Assembly: GCF_004114915.1 (NCBI RefSeq)
Contig: NZ_CP022219.1
Span: 774,501-838,500 of the forward strand
Source: Bradyrhizobium guangxiense
Lineage (GTDB): Bacteria; Pseudomonadota; Alphaproteobacteria; Rhizobiales; Xanthobacteraceae
Length of the DNA stretch: 64,000 nucleotides
Direction: 5' to 3'
The notes beneath the pieces were generated by a model. That model did no database searches and was not told where the DNA came from. It saw nothing but the letters and a program-made list of their open reading frames with translations. Shown piece after piece: positions 1 through 9,300 of this stretch. The translations under genes and the position numbers were made by a program. Every line of letters starts with the position of its first letter. The stretch's first letter is position 1.

Positions 1-2195
<2,195 letters not shown>

Positions 2196-2230
2196 CAACT
2201 CTCGCCGAAGTCGAAGTGGAATTTGGGCAC

Positions 2231-2260
2231 AAAAAAAGGGCGCGCTTGTTGCGCGTCCCC
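2231..2260 (-). terminator. Intrinsic terminator upstream of carB
   Basis: Read on the minus strand, GGGA-CGCGC, a five-base loop and GCGCG-CCC form a GC-rich stem followed at once by seven T. It lies after the MFS gene stop (2348) and 35 nt before the carB start. It either ends MFS transcription or works as an attenuator inside a carB leader. Confidence 0.75.
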
Positions 2261-2314
2261 TGTGTGGCCGAGAGCGCGTTGGTCTCCCTCGCGCGCGGGT
2301 GGGTCTTAGACCAG

Positions 2315-2340
2315 TTTTCGGGGCGGCGAAACCCCGAAAA
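2315..2340. terminator. Perfect hairpin after the MFS gene
   Basis: TTTTCGGGG (2315-2323) and CCCCGAAAA (2332-2340) make a perfect 9-bp stem with an 8-base loop immediately downstream of the MFS stop codon. There is no separate T tract after the stem, so it may be an RNA 3'-end stabiliser or a partner of the terminator at 2231-2260. Confidence 0.45.
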
Positions 2341-2347
2341 ACGCCCA

Positions 2348-3517
2348 TCAACCGGCAATTTTGACCGGTTTTGGCCGCGCCTGCCAGCCACGGGCAAGGT
2401 GCACCAGAAGCGAAGCCGCAACGCTCGATCCGCCGATCCAGCCAAGGTCGTTCGGCGAGAGTGTGGCCAGCACCAGCCCGCCCAGTGCCCCGCCGATGGC
2501 GAAGCCGAGATACATGGCGGAGGCGTTGAGCGAGAGCGCGATCATCGAGGCCTGCGGCTCGATCCGGATGATGCTGGCGATCTGGGCCGGATAGAACGCC
2601 CAGCCGGAGATGCCCCAGAGGAAGATCGCACCCAGCACGGCGTACTGGGCCGGGCCGGGCATCAGCTTCAGGGCCAGTGAATGCAGGATCAGGGCACTCG
2701 CCATGCCGGCGAGCCCGAGCGCGGCGGTGGTCAGCGTGCCGAGCCGGTCGGCCAGCACGCCACCGAGCATGTTGCCGATCGCGGCCGCGCCGCCGAACAC
2801 TAATAGCGCAAGGCTGATCTGCGAGGCCTCGAAGCCGAGACTGCGCAGTGGAACCGCGAAATAGGTGAAGACGGTGAAGCCGCCGAGCGCCCATAAAATC
2901 GTGATCAAAAGCGCCACCAGGACCTGGCCGTGGCGCGCTACGGCGAGCCGCTCGCTGAGCGAAGCCGTGTTGCGCGGCAGGCCGCGGGGCAGGCCGAGCA
3001 GGAGGCCGGCGAGCGCGACGGTTCCGATCAGGGCGACCATGGCAAAGGTCGCGCGCCAGCCGAGCAGGCTGCCGACGAGATTGCCGAGAGGGACGCCGAT
3101 GACGGTCGCAACCGTAAGGCCCGAGGTCACCAGCGCCACGGCGCGCCCCCGCCGCTCGGGCGAGGCGACGGCGACCGACACGGCGAGAGCCGTCGGCATG
3201 CACAGACCCGAGCCCAGGGCCATCAGCATCCGGGAGGCGAGCAGCAGGGCATAATTGGAAGCCAGCATCGCGGCGATGTTCCCGGCGATGAAGGTCGACA
3301 GCGCCAGGGCCAGCACGGTGCGCCGGTCGATGTTGTTCAGCGCGACCGCCAGGATCGGTGAGCCCACGGCGTAGGTAAGGGCGTAGGCGGTGACCAATTG
3401 ACCAGCGGCAGCGACCGAAATCTGCAAGTCGGCGGCGATGCCGGGCAAAAGCCCTGCGATCACAAAGCCTTCGGTCCCGATCGCAAAGGCCGCGAGGGCC
3501 AGCCAGAACACGCTCAT
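2348..3517 (-). CDS. MFS transporter, drug/arabinose-efflux type (DHA1)
   Basis: A 389-residue inner-membrane protein with about twelve hydrophobic segments, probably a proton-driven exporter of small molecules. The N-terminus [20 protein letters not shown] is typical of the AraJ/YdhP-type DHA1 group, and the loop motif [12 protein letters not shown] falls where the family has its conserved basic loop. The ATG at 3517 is chosen because AGGA lies 9-10 bases upstream. A longer TTG start at 3538 would put the coding region inside the operator. The gene diverges from an ArsR-type regulator, and both flanks of the shared intergenic region carry the same palindrome, so repression by that regulator is likely. 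Substrate unknown. Confidence 0.88.
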   Translation of the reverse strand: MSVFWLALAAFAIGTEGFVIAGLLPGIAADLQISVAAAGQLVTAYALTYAVGSPILAVALNNIDRRTVLALALSTFIAGNIAAMLASNYALLLASRMLMALGSGLCMPTALAVSVAVASPERRGRAVALVTSGLTVATVIGVPLGNLVGSLLGWRATFAMVALIGTVALAGLLLGLPRGLPRNTASLSERLAVARHGQVLVALLITILWALGGFTVFTYFAVPLRSLGFEASQISLALLVFGGAAAIGNMLGGVLADRLGTLTTAALGLAGMASALILHSLALKLMPGPAQYAVLGAIFLWGISGWAFYPAQIASIIRIEPQASMIALSLNASAMYLGFAIGGALGGLVLATLSPNDLGWIGGSSVAASLLVHLARGWQARPKPVKIAG

Positions 3518-3532
3518 TGGTGAAATTCCTAT

Positions 3533-3550
3533 GTTCAACGTTTATTGAAC
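3533..3550. promoter_or_regulatory. Operator 1 of the ArsR/MFS intergenic region
   Basis: GTTCAACGTTTATTGAAC is a perfect inverted repeat GTTCAA-N6-TTGAAC, 16 bp upstream of the MFS start. The same arms recur at 3581-3598. Confidence 0.75.
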
Positions 3551-3580
3551 TATTGGTGCTGGTGGATCAGAAGTCAATTG

Positions 3581-3598
3581 GTTCAAGAACTATTGAAC
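3581..3598. promoter_or_regulatory. Operator 2 of the ArsR/MFS intergenic region
   Basis: GTTCAAGAACTATTGAAC has the same GTTCAA-N6-TTGAAC architecture with a different spacer. It lies 28 bp before the ArsR start and 48 bp centre to centre from operator 1, so one dimeric regulator could control both divergent genes. Confidence 0.75.
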
Positions 3599-3626
3599 AT
3601 TGGCGCCGGGTTGTTATGATTCATCC

Positions 3627-3998
3627 ATGAGCCGAACCCCGCTTCACCCCACCCGCGAGCAGATCGAGCTGCCGATGGTCCTGGATTGCCTGAGCGATCC
3701 GATCCGGTTAGCGATCGTCTACCAGCTCGCGCAGCAAGAACGTGTCAGCAGCGAGCTTTGCTGCGGCGACTTCAGCGGGCTCGGGGCCAAATCGAACCTC
3801 GCCTATCACTTCGCCAAGCTGCGCGAATGCGGCCTGATGCAGACGCGCGTCGCCGGCACCAACCGCTTCATGCGGCTGCGCCGCGAGGATCTGGATGCGC
3901 GCTTTCCCGGCCTGCTGGATGCGGTAATCACATCAGCGACGAAGGATGCGGAGCGGCTGCCGCTGCTGCCGGAGTGTGAAGTTGTGAAGGTGGATTGA
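3627..3998 (+). CDS. ArsR-family winged-helix transcriptional regulator
   Basis: A 123-residue DNA-binding protein. The wHTH runs over about residues 15-85: LDCLSDPIRLAIVYQL is the first helices, SNLAYHFAKLRECGL is the recognition helix region, and the wing follows. The paired cysteines in ELCCGDF could sense metal or redox state, but no classical ELCVCDL box is present, so the ligand is unknown. The ATG at 3627 starts just before the conserved region. An upstream in-frame start would add only ten residues. It diverges from the MFS exporter, and two identical-arm palindromes lie between them, which fits an autoregulated repressor of efflux. Confidence 0.88.
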   Translation: MSRTPLHPTREQIELPMVLDCLSDPIRLAIVYQLAQQERVSSELCCGDFSGLGAKSNLAYHFAKLRECGLMQTRVAGTNRFMRLRREDLDARFPGLLDAVITSATKDAERLPLLPECEVVKVD

Positions 3999-4119
3999 GT
4001 TCGAAATGATCGCGCGCGGCTTGCTGCGCCACGCCCGTCTTCGCCCTTCGGGCTTCGTCGAGGCAGCCTTTCGCTACGAAAGCGCTTGTCTGGCCGAAGC
4101 TGGCGGAGCCAGCGAAGGC

Positions 4120-4195
4120 TGGAGACCCGGCCTGGATTTGAACCAGGATGAAGAGCGTTGCACCGCCCTCGCGTAGACGCTTCCGCCACCGGGCC
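4120..4195 (-). tRNA. tRNA-Cys-like gene with an expanded anticodon loop
   Basis: Read on the minus strand this 76-nt segment folds as a tRNA. The acceptor is GGCCCGG/CCGGGTC with one G-T pair. The T-arm is CCTGG-TTCAAAT-CCAGG. The discriminator is T and CCA is encoded. The layout and the U73 discriminator match tRNA-Cys. The anticodon stem AGGGC/GCTCT is fully paired, but the loop GGTGCAAC has eight bases rather than seven. It contains GCA after a T, as expected for Cys. The D-loop lacks the usual GG (it reads GT) and the D-stem is short. It could be a degenerate or specialised tRNA. Whether it is charged is unknown. Confidence 0.6.
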
Positions 4196-4249
4196 GCGGC
4201 GATCATTACCGATTGCACTCCGACAAGCTACGGCGGCTAATGGTTATGC

Positions 4250-4951
4250 TTAACGAACCAAAGGCGGCCGCGCGACGAAGGTCATGCGCCAGCGATTGTG
4301 GCCGATGTTGGTGTGGGCGCGCTGGACCGCGAACCCGGCCGCCCTCAACCTGGCGGTGATCTCGTCCTCGCTGTAGCGCTGCAGCCCGATGCGCGTGCGC
4401 AGATGACGGTAGTCCGACAACGCGGTGCTGATCAGCCCGATCAGCGCGTCCTTCAGGAAGCCGTGGCGCAGGCCGAAGCCAAGCAGCGCCATGACGTCCC
4501 TGAACATGCCGACATTGGGCTGCAGGATGTCTCCCAGCACCAGCTTGCCGGAAGGCTTCAGGATGCGACGGATGTTGAGCAGCGCGGCATCGAGCTCGTC
4601 CGGCGTCATGTATTGGGCGACCGAGTTCATGACGACGAGGTCAATCGACCGGTCCTGCATCTTGCGGACGTCCTCGAGCGAGCGGACGCGGACCTTGGTG
4701 TTCGGCGCAAACCGCGCGATCAGCCGGCCGCGCACGCCGGGCGCGGGCTCGGCGAGGATCAGCTTGCCGCAGCTGGCAGCGACCTGGTTGGCCGACAGCG
4801 CCTCGCCGCAGGCATAGTCCAGCACCGTCGCGTCCGGCGAGGAGATGTAGCCGATGATGTCCCGCGCGATGATCTGGAAGTGCAAGTCGCGATGCAGCTT
4901 GCTGACATAGATCGTGTGCGTCGAGTCGTAATAATCGATCCAATCGTCCAT
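4250..4951 (-). CDS. SAM-dependent class I methyltransferase
   Basis: A 233-residue cytoplasmic protein with the Rossmann-type methyltransferase order. Motif I is VLDYACGEAL at about residue 42. The acidic end of strand 2 is AEPAPG, motif IV is IDLVVMNSVAQYM, and LLNIRRILKPSGKLVLGD is the post-motif helix and strand. The C-terminal half contains a hydrophobic helical stretch around FRDVMALLGFGLRHGF. Substrate cannot be told from sequence. The N-terminal DDWIDYYDSTHTIYVSKLHRD resembles methyltransferases found in polysaccharide or lipid modification loci, but this is only suggestive. It stands alone between a tRNA-like gene and the divergent Dps gene. Confidence 0.85.
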   Translation of the reverse strand: MDDWIDYYDSTHTIYVSKLHRDLHFQIIARDIIGYISSPDATVLDYACGEALSANQVAASCGKLILAEPAPGVRGRLIARFAPNTKVRVRSLEDVRKMQDRSIDLVVMNSVAQYMTPDELDAALLNIRRILKPSGKLVLGDILQPNVGMFRDVMALLGFGLRHGFLKDALIGLISTALSDYRHLRTRIGLQRYSEDEITARLRAAGFAVQRAHTNIGHNRWRMTFVARPPLVR

Positions 4952-5065
4952 GGTATTCGAAGGTCCCGGCCAAACGGTTCCGATGGAGGAACCGGCGCTG
5001 CCCGCCTTGCGTTAGGGGTGCGACGGCGCGCCGTCAATGTCCGCGTCCTAACAGGAAGGTCTCCC

Positions 5066-5590
5066 GTGAGCAAAACCAACAACAAGGTCTCGCCCGATCT
5101 CGATACCCCCACTGATCTGTCGCCCGATGGGGTCAAGAAGGTGTCGGAGGCGCTTAACGTGCTTCTGGCCGACGCCTTCGCGCTGTATCTGAAGACCAAG
5201 AATTTCCATTGGCACATCAGCGGGCGGCACTTCCGGGACTACCATCTCCTGCTCGACGAGCAGTCGGACCAGATCTTCGCCACCACCGACCAGCTCGCCG
5301 AGCGCGTGCGCAAGATCGGGGGCACCACGCTGAAGTCGATCGGCCAGGTCGCCAAGCTCCAGACCATCAAGGACAACAACGAGGACTACGTCCCGCCGCG
5401 CGAGATGCTGCGCGAGCTGATGCAGGACAACAAGCACGTCGCGGCCGCGATGCGCAAGGCGCACGACGTCTGCGACCAGGCCGGCGACGTCGCCAGCGCC
5501 AGCATCCTCGAGGTCTTCATCGACGAGACCGAGCGCCGCACCTGGTTCCTGTTCGAGGCGACCCGGCAGGAAGGCAGCAACGCGGCGTAG
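5066..5590 (+). CDS. dps: Dps family DNA-binding ferritin-like protein
   Basis: A 174-residue protein of the Dps/ferritin fold, expected to form a 12-subunit shell that oxidises Fe(II) with hydrogen peroxide and protects DNA. The four-helix bundle starts at VKKVSEALNVLLADAFALYL. The inter-subunit ferroxidase site is seen as KNFHWHISGRHFRDYHLLLDEQ (the conserved His, then Asp in DYHLLLDE) with the matching E in LEVFIDETERR. The GTG at 5066 is preceded by AGGAAGG, and upstream in-frame sequence is non-coding in character. Downstream lies a dispersed repeat. In this family expression usually rises with oxidative or stationary-phase stress. No operator was identified here. Confidence 0.93.
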   Translation: MSKTNNKVSPDLDTPTDLSPDGVKKVSEALNVLLADAFALYLKTKNFHWHISGRHFRDYHLLLDEQSDQIFATTDQLAERVRKIGGTTLKSIGQVAKLQTIKDNNEDYVPPREMLRELMQDNKHVAAAMRKAHDVCDQAGDVASASILEVFIDETERRTWFLFEATRQEGSNAA

Positions 5591-5600
5591 AGCGTGCTTT

Positions 5601-5668
5601 CGTAGGGTGAGCAAAGCGAAGCGTGCCCACCAACTGGACTGTACGGATGGAGTGGTGGGCACGGCTCC
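5601..5668. repeat. Dispersed repeat, GTAGGGTGAGCAAAG family
   Basis: CGTAGGGTGAGCAAAGCGAAGCGTGCCCACCA plus an inverted GGTGGGCACG arm. The same sequence family recurs at 61951-62045, so this is an interspersed palindromic element. Confidence 0.7.
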
Positions 5669-5710
5669 CAAACGCGCGCCTTTGCCCATCCTGCTGCACC
5701 GCGCGTGTGG

Positions 5711-6232
5711 CTACCGCCACAGCCTCATCAATGCCCCATCCTTGCCCGTCACGGGATCAGCCGGCGGCAGCGCGACGTTCGGAATCGTCTTCAGCGCTTG
5801 GGCATGGTTCTCCGGCGTCGCGCGCGTGATCTCCATCTTCGCGCCGGGTGGATAGGCGCCGATCACGCAGAAATCGTCGCTGGCCTTGATGCATTGATGC
5901 CCTGTGCCGGCGGGGAGGATCGCGACGTCGCCGGCCTTGATCTCCAGCTCCTGGCCGTAATCGCCGCCGAAGCGAACCCGTGCGCTTCCGCGCGCGACGC
6001 CAAGCACCTCGTGCACCGTCGCGTGATAATGCAGATAGTCGTAGACGCCGTTGCGCCACGTGCCGCCCCAGCCATTCGCTTCAAACAGATCTTCGATAGT
6101 TGCTTCCGGTTGCTTCGGATCGAGCTTCACCGCGTCCTGGTAGACTAGGAACGGACGGATGTTGTTCGGCACGAGCCCGTCATCCTCGAACACGATGGCG
6201 AGCGGCTCGGCCTTGTCGCGGACGACGGACAT
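5711..6232 (-). CDS. YjlB-type cupin protein
   Basis: A 173-residue single-domain cupin. The first metal-binding motif is seen as YLHYHATVHEVLGVARGSARVRFG (HYH...E) around residues 68-90. The second is AGDVAILPAGTGHQC (P-G-x-GH) around residue 104. The N-terminal half, with PNNIRPFLVY and LFEANGWGGTWRNGVYDY, is characteristic of the YjlB subgroup, whose biochemical role is undefined. The protein should be soluble and could bind Fe, Mn or Zn through the HxH...E...H set. It stands alone and is transcribed away from the small gene at 6376. Confidence 0.85.
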   Translation of the reverse strand: MSVVRDKAEPLAIVFEDDGLVPNNIRPFLVYQDAVKLDPKQPEATIEDLFEANGWGGTWRNGVYDYLHYHATVHEVLGVARGSARVRFGGDYGQELEIKAGDVAILPAGTGHQCIKASDDFCVIGAYPPGAKMEITRATPENHAQALKTIPNVALPPADPVTGKDGALMRLWR

Positions 6233-6375
6233 GGCGGGGTCCGTGTAATAACAGCTTTGGGATCAAGACGATGCTCGTCTCCTTGTTCCTGCGCCGGTGC
6301 GCGCCGGCTTGACGGAGATCAAGGCGCTGGCGGCCATTGCCGGGCACGCAGATCAAAGAAGGAGAGGGAAACGCC

Positions 6376-6591
6376 ATGTACGCATCCGACGTTGCGCAGC
6401 GTCATTTCTCGGCGGCCGTCGACGAGGCGGAGACAGCCGGCCTCGGGCACGAAGCCGTCTGCCGGGCATTGCTCAATTTGGTAATTTCGAAATATCTGGA
6501 AACGAGGTCGGTCGCCGACATCCAGGCGGAGCTGCACTTCATCGCCGAGAACTGCGATCCCGACACGGACTTCATGTTCATGCGTCCGTGA
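6376..6591 (+). CDS. Small conserved hypothetical protein (71 aa)
   Basis: Product MYASDVAQRHF... of 71 residues: acidic, helical and without membrane segments or recognisable motifs. The ATG at 6376 has GGAGAGGGAA directly upstream, a strong ribosome-binding site, which supports it as a real gene. It converges on carA, with a perfect hairpin between the two stop codons. Function unknown. Confidence 0.7.
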   Translation: MYASDVAQRHFSAAVDEAETAGLGHEAVCRALLNLVISKYLETRSVADIQAELHFIAENCDPDTDFMFMRP

Positions 6592-6599
6592 CGACGCGG

Positions 6600-6621
6600 C
6601 CCGGCGGACTTATCCGCCGGG
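6600..6621. terminator. Bidirectional hairpin between convergent genes
   Basis: CCCGGCGGA and TCCGCCGGG form a perfect 9-bp stem with a 4-base loop exactly between the small gene (stop 6591) and carA (stop at 6630). There is no T tract, so it may block RNA polymerase read-through or RNA decay rather than act as a classical terminator. Confidence 0.55.
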
Positions 6622-6629
6622 TGGTTGCC

Positions 6630-7820
6630 TCACGCGCTCTTCTTCTGCCGCATTAGATCGGCAAAGCGCTGGAACAGATAATGCGAGTCACGCGGACCCG
6701 GCGAGGCCTCGGGGTGGTACTGCACCGAGAACACCGGCTTGCCGTCGAGCTGGATGCCGCAGTTGGACCCATCAAACAAGGAAATATGGGTCTGCGTCGC
6801 GCCCTTCGGCAGCGTCGTCTCGTCCACGGCAAAACCGTGGTTCATCGAGGTGATCTCGACCTTGCCGGTGGTCTCGTCCTTGACGGGATGATTGGCACCA
6901 TGATGACCCTGATGCATCTTCTTGGTTCTGGCGCCGACGGCAAGGCCGAGCATCTGGTGACCGAGGCAGATGCCGAATGTCGGCGTGCCCGACTTGATCA
7001 CGTCCCGGATCACGGGCACGGCATATTTGCCGGTCGCGGCCGGATCGCCCGGGCCGTTCGACAGGAAAACGCCGTCCGGCTTCATCGCCAGGATGTCTTC
7101 GGCCGAAGTCGTCGCCGGCACCACCGTCACCTTGCAGCCGACGCCGGCGAGCAGGCGCAGAATATTGCGCTTGATGCCATAGTCGATGGCAACGACGTTG
7201 AACTCGGGCTTGTCCTGGCGGCCAAAGCCCTTGTCCCAGGCCCAAGGCGTCTCGTCCCAGGTGAAGCGCTGGCCGCTGGTGACCATCGGCACGAGGTCCA
7301 TGCCTTCGAGGCCCGGCCATTCGCGCGCTTCTTCCTTGAGGCCGTGCAGGTCGAACTCGCCGGTCCTGGAATGCGCGATCACGGCGTTGGGCATGCCCTT
7401 GCTGCGGATCAGCGCGGTCAGCGCGCGGGTGTCGATGCCGGAGAGGCCGATGATGCCGCGGGCCTTCAGCCACTGGTCGAGGTGCTTGGTGGCGCGATAG
7501 TTCGAGGGATCGGTGATCGCGGTGCGCAGGATCACGCCGCGCGCGCCCGGCGTCGCGGCCATGTTCACCGTCTCGATGTCGTCCTCGTTGGTGCCGACAT
7601 TGCCGATATGCGGGAAGGTGAAGGTGATGAGCTGGCCGGCATAGGAGGGATCGGTGAGGATCTCCTCATAGCCGGTCATCGCGGTGTTGAAGCAGACCTC
7701 ACCGACGGCGTGGCCTTCGGCGCCGAGACCAAAGCCCTCCAGCACCGTGCCATCGGCAAGCACGAGGAGCGCGGTCGGTTTGTGGTCCGGCCAAGCGGGA
7801 TCGTTGTCATGTTGTGTCAT
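6630..7820 (-). CDS. carA: Carbamoyl-phosphate synthase small subunit
   Basis: A 396-residue glutamine amidotransferase that hydrolyses glutamine and passes ammonia to CarB. The N-terminal CPSase small-chain domain shows FNTAMTGYEEILTDPSYAGQ and NYRAT. The C-terminal class I GATase domain shows VAIDYGIKRNIL, LSNGPGDP, the nucleophile elbow FGICLGHQMLGLA and the His-Glu pair VQYHPEASPGP. Length is as expected for the family. The start ATG at 7820 lies about 146 bp from the divergent hydrolase. carB follows on the same strand 4.4 kb away, so the subunits are probably transcribed separately. Confidence 0.98.
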   Translation of the reverse strand: MTQHDNDPAWPDHKPTALLVLADGTVLEGFGLGAEGHAVGEVCFNTAMTGYEEILTDPSYAGQLITFTFPHIGNVGTNEDDIETVNMAATPGARGVILRTAITDPSNYRATKHLDQWLKARGIIGLSGIDTRALTALIRSKGMPNAVIAHSRTGEFDLHGLKEEAREWPGLEGMDLVPMVTSGQRFTWDETPWAWDKGFGRQDKPEFNVVAIDYGIKRNILRLLAGVGCKVTVVPATTSAEDILAMKPDGVFLSNGPGDPAATGKYAVPVIRDVIKSGTPTFGICLGHQMLGLAVGARTKKMHQGHHGANHPVKDETTGKVEITSMNHGFAVDETTLPKGATQTHISLFDGSNCGIQLDGKPVFSVQYHPEASPGPRDSHYLFQRFADLMRQKKSA

Positions 7821-7966
7821 GAGCGCGTTTCATAGTCCCCCCGCGCGCGCCCGTCAAAGCGAGAGAAGCCGGATTCACATGCGTTTTTGCATATTTGACA
7901 GGCCTCCTCCCGCCCTTAAGCTCGGCCGCACAATTTCCGGCAATTTCCTGGGCTTGCGAGGCAATA

Positions 7967-8677
7967 ATGGACCAGACCACCCCGATTGTGCTGGTTCCGG
8001 GGCTGGCCTCCTCGGCCCGGATCTATGCCCCCGTCATCCCGGCGCTGTGGCGGTTCGGCCCGGTGATGATCGCCAATCATATCCGCGACGACAGCATCGC
8101 CGATATCGCCGCCCGGGTGCTGCGCGAAGCGCCGCCGCGCTTCGCGCTCGCCGGCCATTCCATGGGCGGATACGTCGCGCTCGAGATCATGCGCCAGGCG
8201 CCCGAGCGGGTGGCGAAGCTCGCCTTGATCAACACCCAGGCGCGGCCCGATACGCCGGAGGCGACCGCGCGCCGTCTTGGCCTGATGACGCGCGTCAGGC
8301 GCGGCGAGCTCCGCGCCGTCCGCGAGGAGAGTTTTCCGGAGCTCGTGCATCCGTCGCGGCGCGACGATGCCGGGATTCTCGCGCTCGTGCATCGGCAGGA
8401 TGAGGACGTTGGCGTCGAAGGCTATCTGCGGCAGCAGACCGCGATCATCGCTCGGGTGGATTCGCGGCCGATCCTGGCGACGATCAAATGCCCGACGCTG
8501 GTGCTGACGGGCGATACCGACAACACCATCCCGAATGCGCTCTCGAAGGAAATGGCCGAGGGCATCGCCGGCGCGAGCCTCGTGATCCTCGATCGCTGTG
8601 GGCCCCTGCCGCAAGCCGAACAGCCGGAGGCGACAGTGCAGGCGCTGACCGAATGGCTCGGAACCAAGGTTGTCTAG
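7967..8677 (+). CDS. Alpha/beta-hydrolase fold protein with the catalytic His replaced
   Basis: A 236-residue soluble protein of the alpha/beta hydrolase superfamily. The oxyanion loop is LVPGLASSARIY (residues 9-20), the nucleophile elbow is AGHSMGGYVALEIM with Ser65, and the acid-bearing strand is TLVLTGDTDNTIP. At the C-terminal catalytic-His position, normally CGHL..EQPE, the sequence reads CGPLPQAEQPE, with Pro213 encoded by CCC where CAC would be expected. Unless another His substitutes, hydrolysis should be impaired. The ATG at 7967 is used because the longer frame upstream has no ribosome-binding site. yqeY follows on the same strand. Confidence 0.85.
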   Translation: MDQTTPIVLVPGLASSARIYAPVIPALWRFGPVMIANHIRDDSIADIAARVLREAPPRFALAGHSMGGYVALEIMRQAPERVAKLALINTQARPDTPEATARRLGLMTRVRRGELRAVREESFPELVHPSRRDDAGILALVHRQDEDVGVEGYLRQQTAIIARVDSRPILATIKCPTLVLTGDTDNTIPNALSKEMAEGIAGASLVILDRCGPLPQAEQPEATVQALTEWLGTKVV

Positions 8678-8728
8678 AGGCCGCGAACGGCCTAGATCAG
8701 GCGTCATATATTCAAAGGGATCACGATC

Positions 8729-9184
8729 ATGCTGCGCGACGACATCAACAATGCGGTCAAGGAGGCCATGAAGGCCAAGGACGAGCGCAAGCTGTCCACG
8801 CTGCGCATGGTCAACTCCACCATCAAGAATGCCGACATCGACGCGCGGGGGCAGGGCAAGCCGCCGCTCTCGGACGCCGATCTGCTCGCCGTGCTGCAGA
8901 AGATGATCAAGCAGCGCCAGGAGGCGGTCGAGCTCTACGACAAGGGCGGCCGCGCCGAGCTCGCAGCCCAGGAGCGCGAGGAAATCGCGGTGATCTCGGC
9001 GTATTTGCCGAAGCAGATGGCCGAGGACGAGGTCAAGAAGGCGATCGCGGACGCGATCGGCGAGACCGGCGCCAGCGGCATGAAGGACATGGGCAAGGTG
9101 ATCGCCGTGCTGCGCGCGAAATACGCCGGGCAGATGGATTTTGGCAAGGCGTCCGGCCTGGTGAAGGCCGCGCTGTCGGGCTAG
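8729..9184 (+). CDS. yqeY: GatB/YqeY domain protein
   Basis: A 151-residue protein of the YqeY family, related to the C-terminal tRNA-recognition domain of GatB. Visible hallmarks are MLRDDINNAVKEAMKAKDE, LSTLRMVNSTIKNADIDARG, the linker AVISAYLPKQM and the C-terminal helical tail GKVIAVLRAKYAGQMDFGKA. In many bacteria yqeY lies beside dnaG and rpoD. Here dnaG begins 12 kb downstream on the same strand, with accessory genes in between. A role in tRNA-dependent amidation has been proposed for the family but is not established. Confidence 0.95.
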   Translation: MLRDDINNAVKEAMKAKDERKLSTLRMVNSTIKNADIDARGQGKPPLSDADLLAVLQKMIKQRQEAVELYDKGGRAELAAQEREEIAVISAYLPKQMAEDEVKKAIADAIGETGASGMKDMGKVIAVLRAKYAGQMDFGKASGLVKAALSG

Positions 9185-9188
9185 CCGC

Positions 9189-9281
9189 CATTCCGGGGCG
9201 CGCGGAGCACGAACCCGGAATCCATCGACTCCGTTGCGAAATGATTTCGGGCTCGCGCTGCGCGCAAGCCCGAAATGACAA
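9189..9281. repeat. Dispersed ATTCCGGGG/CCCGGAAT repeat, copy 1
   Basis: Imperfect palindromic element starting CCATTCCGGGGCGCGCGGAG and ending GCCCGAAATGAC, directly after yqeY. Better-preserved copies lie at 15564-15664, 21151-21251, 27533-27683 and 59877-59976. Confidence 0.75.
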
Positions 9282-9300
9282 CAAGAACAAGGGAGGCACG

